DNA of 10,093 bases from Gemmatimonadota bacterium (GTDB lineage Bacteria; Gemmatimonadota; Gemmatimonadetes; Gemmatimonadales; GWC2-71-9), in the NCBI GenBank assembly GCA_017889745.1, contig JAGGAG010000100.1:1-10093 (forward strand), read 5' to 3'. The notes beneath the pieces were generated by a model. That model searched no databases, was not told where the DNA came from, and was given only the letters and a program-made list of their open reading frames with translations. The position numbers were made by a program, and so were the translations under genes. This document shows, in pieces, positions 9,675 through 10,093 of this stretch. Numbering within the stretch: the stretch's first letter is position 1; each line of letters opens with the position of its first letter.

Positions 9675-9705
9675 AGGGCGGCCATCCAGATGGATGAGCC
9701 GCCCT
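9675..9705. terminator. Bidirectional-type terminator between actF and a convergent gene
   Basis: AGGGCGGC (9675-9682) plus CATCC (9683-9687) pair with GGATG (9692-9696) and GCCGCCCT (9698-9705): 13 pairs, one bulged A at 9697 and an AGAT loop. It lies 34 bases after the actF stop and 22 bases after (on the - strand) the stop of the convergent gene. No real U-tract follows on either side, so efficiency is uncertain. Its placement in an 86-base convergent gap strongly suggests it ends both transcripts. Confidence 0.75.
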
Positions 9706-9727
9706 CGTTACTTCTGCCAGCCAGCCC

Positions 9728-10093
9728 CTACCTCACTCGCCTCGCTGCGTTGACCCTTCGCACCATGGCCCGCAGGGAATCGGATGGCAGTTCGCCGGTG
9801 ACCACGAGCATGCGATCACCGCGCTGCATCGACTCGGCTGGACGGCCCGCGGAGTCGAGGCCGCCGTCACCGCGCCGCGAGAGGAGCTGCGACACGTCCG
9901 CGGCCGGACCCTCGATGGTCTGGATGACCTCGCCCGACGAGAGCCGCTGCGCCACCACCATCATCGGCGACCCACCCTGGCGGCTGGCCTGCACCTGGAC
10001 CTCCTCGACCGGGACGCCCTCGACCCGCGCCGGGGCCTGGCCCGCCACGTCCTGAACCCTGTCCCACGGCACAGTGCGCCAGATGCCCTGAAG
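9728..10093 (-). CDS. C-terminal part of an unidentified protein, possibly an anti-sigma factor
   Basis: The frame enters from the right edge (first residues LQGIWRTVPWDRV) and ends at a TAG at 9730-9728, giving the last 121 residues; the true start lies outside the window. The segment MMVVAQRLSSGEVIQTIEGPAA, a Gly/Ser-rich linker, then RMLVVTGELPSDSLRAMVRRV resembles the extracytoplasmic C-terminal part of membrane anti-sigma factors, in which a beta strand with a bulky residue is followed by a terminal helix. This is a weak, pattern-based suggestion. No cofactor motif or membrane segment is in the visible part. It is convergent with the act operon across the shared hairpin, so it is a separate transcription unit. 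Overlapping frames on the other strand have less protein-like composition. Confidence 0.6.
   Translation of the reverse strand, partial: LQGIWRTVPWDRVQDVAGQAPARVEGVPVEEVQVQASRQGGSPMMVVAQRLSSGEVIQTIEGPAADVSQLLSRRGDGGLDSAGRPAESMQRGDRMLVVTGELPSDSLRAMVRRVNAARRVR

Overview
The window is visibly GC-rich bacterial chromosome. Its core is a complete six-gene operon for Alternative Complex III (ACIII), the quinol:cytochrome c oxidoreductase that replaces or supplements the cytochrome bc1 complex. The GC-rich codon use, the act gene order and the neighbouring genes would fit Gemmatimonadota or a similar high-GC, aerobic, Gram-negative-type lineage. That placement is inference and not proven by anything in the window.

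Layout. Positions 1-154 hold the edge of an unidentified gene whose strand I cannot settle. Positions 173-1063 (+) encode a 3-hydroxyisobutyrate dehydrogenase-type NAD(P)-dependent oxidoreductase. Positions 1091-1948 (+) encode a TrmJ-type tRNA 2'-O-methyltransferase. Positions 1949-2159 are a 211-base intergenic region rich in inverted repeats. It contains a candidate sigma70-type promoter, a perfect TGTGA-N6-TCACA palindrome (the Crp/Fnr-family consensus) inside that promoter, and a strong hairpin at the predicted 5' end of the act mRNA.

The act operon follows on the + strand: actA (2160, pentaheme cytochrome c), actB (2771, molybdopterin-like plus ferredoxin-like iron-sulfur protein), actC (5782, NrfD-type membrane subunit), actD (7134, DUF3341 membrane protein), actE (7639, monoheme cytochrome c lipoprotein) and actF (8295, second NrfD-type subunit, ends 9641). 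Genes from actB onward overlap at every junction. A bidirectional-looking hairpin (9675-9705) separates the operon from a convergent, incomplete gene on the - strand (9728 to the edge), which weakly resembles the C-terminus of an anti-sigma factor.

How the genes work together. From what is known of ACIII, ActC (and perhaps ActF) meets the quinone pool in the membrane. Electrons pass through the iron-sulfur clusters of ActB to the hemes of ActA and ActE, and then to a soluble cytochrome c or directly to a terminal oxidase. ActD is a small membrane scaffold subunit. No cytochrome oxidase genes follow actF here, so the partner oxidase must be encoded elsewhere. No RNA genes, CRISPR arrays or mobile elements were seen. 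This is a known system; the points most worth checking are the retained N-terminal cysteine motif in ActB and the regulatory region upstream of actA.
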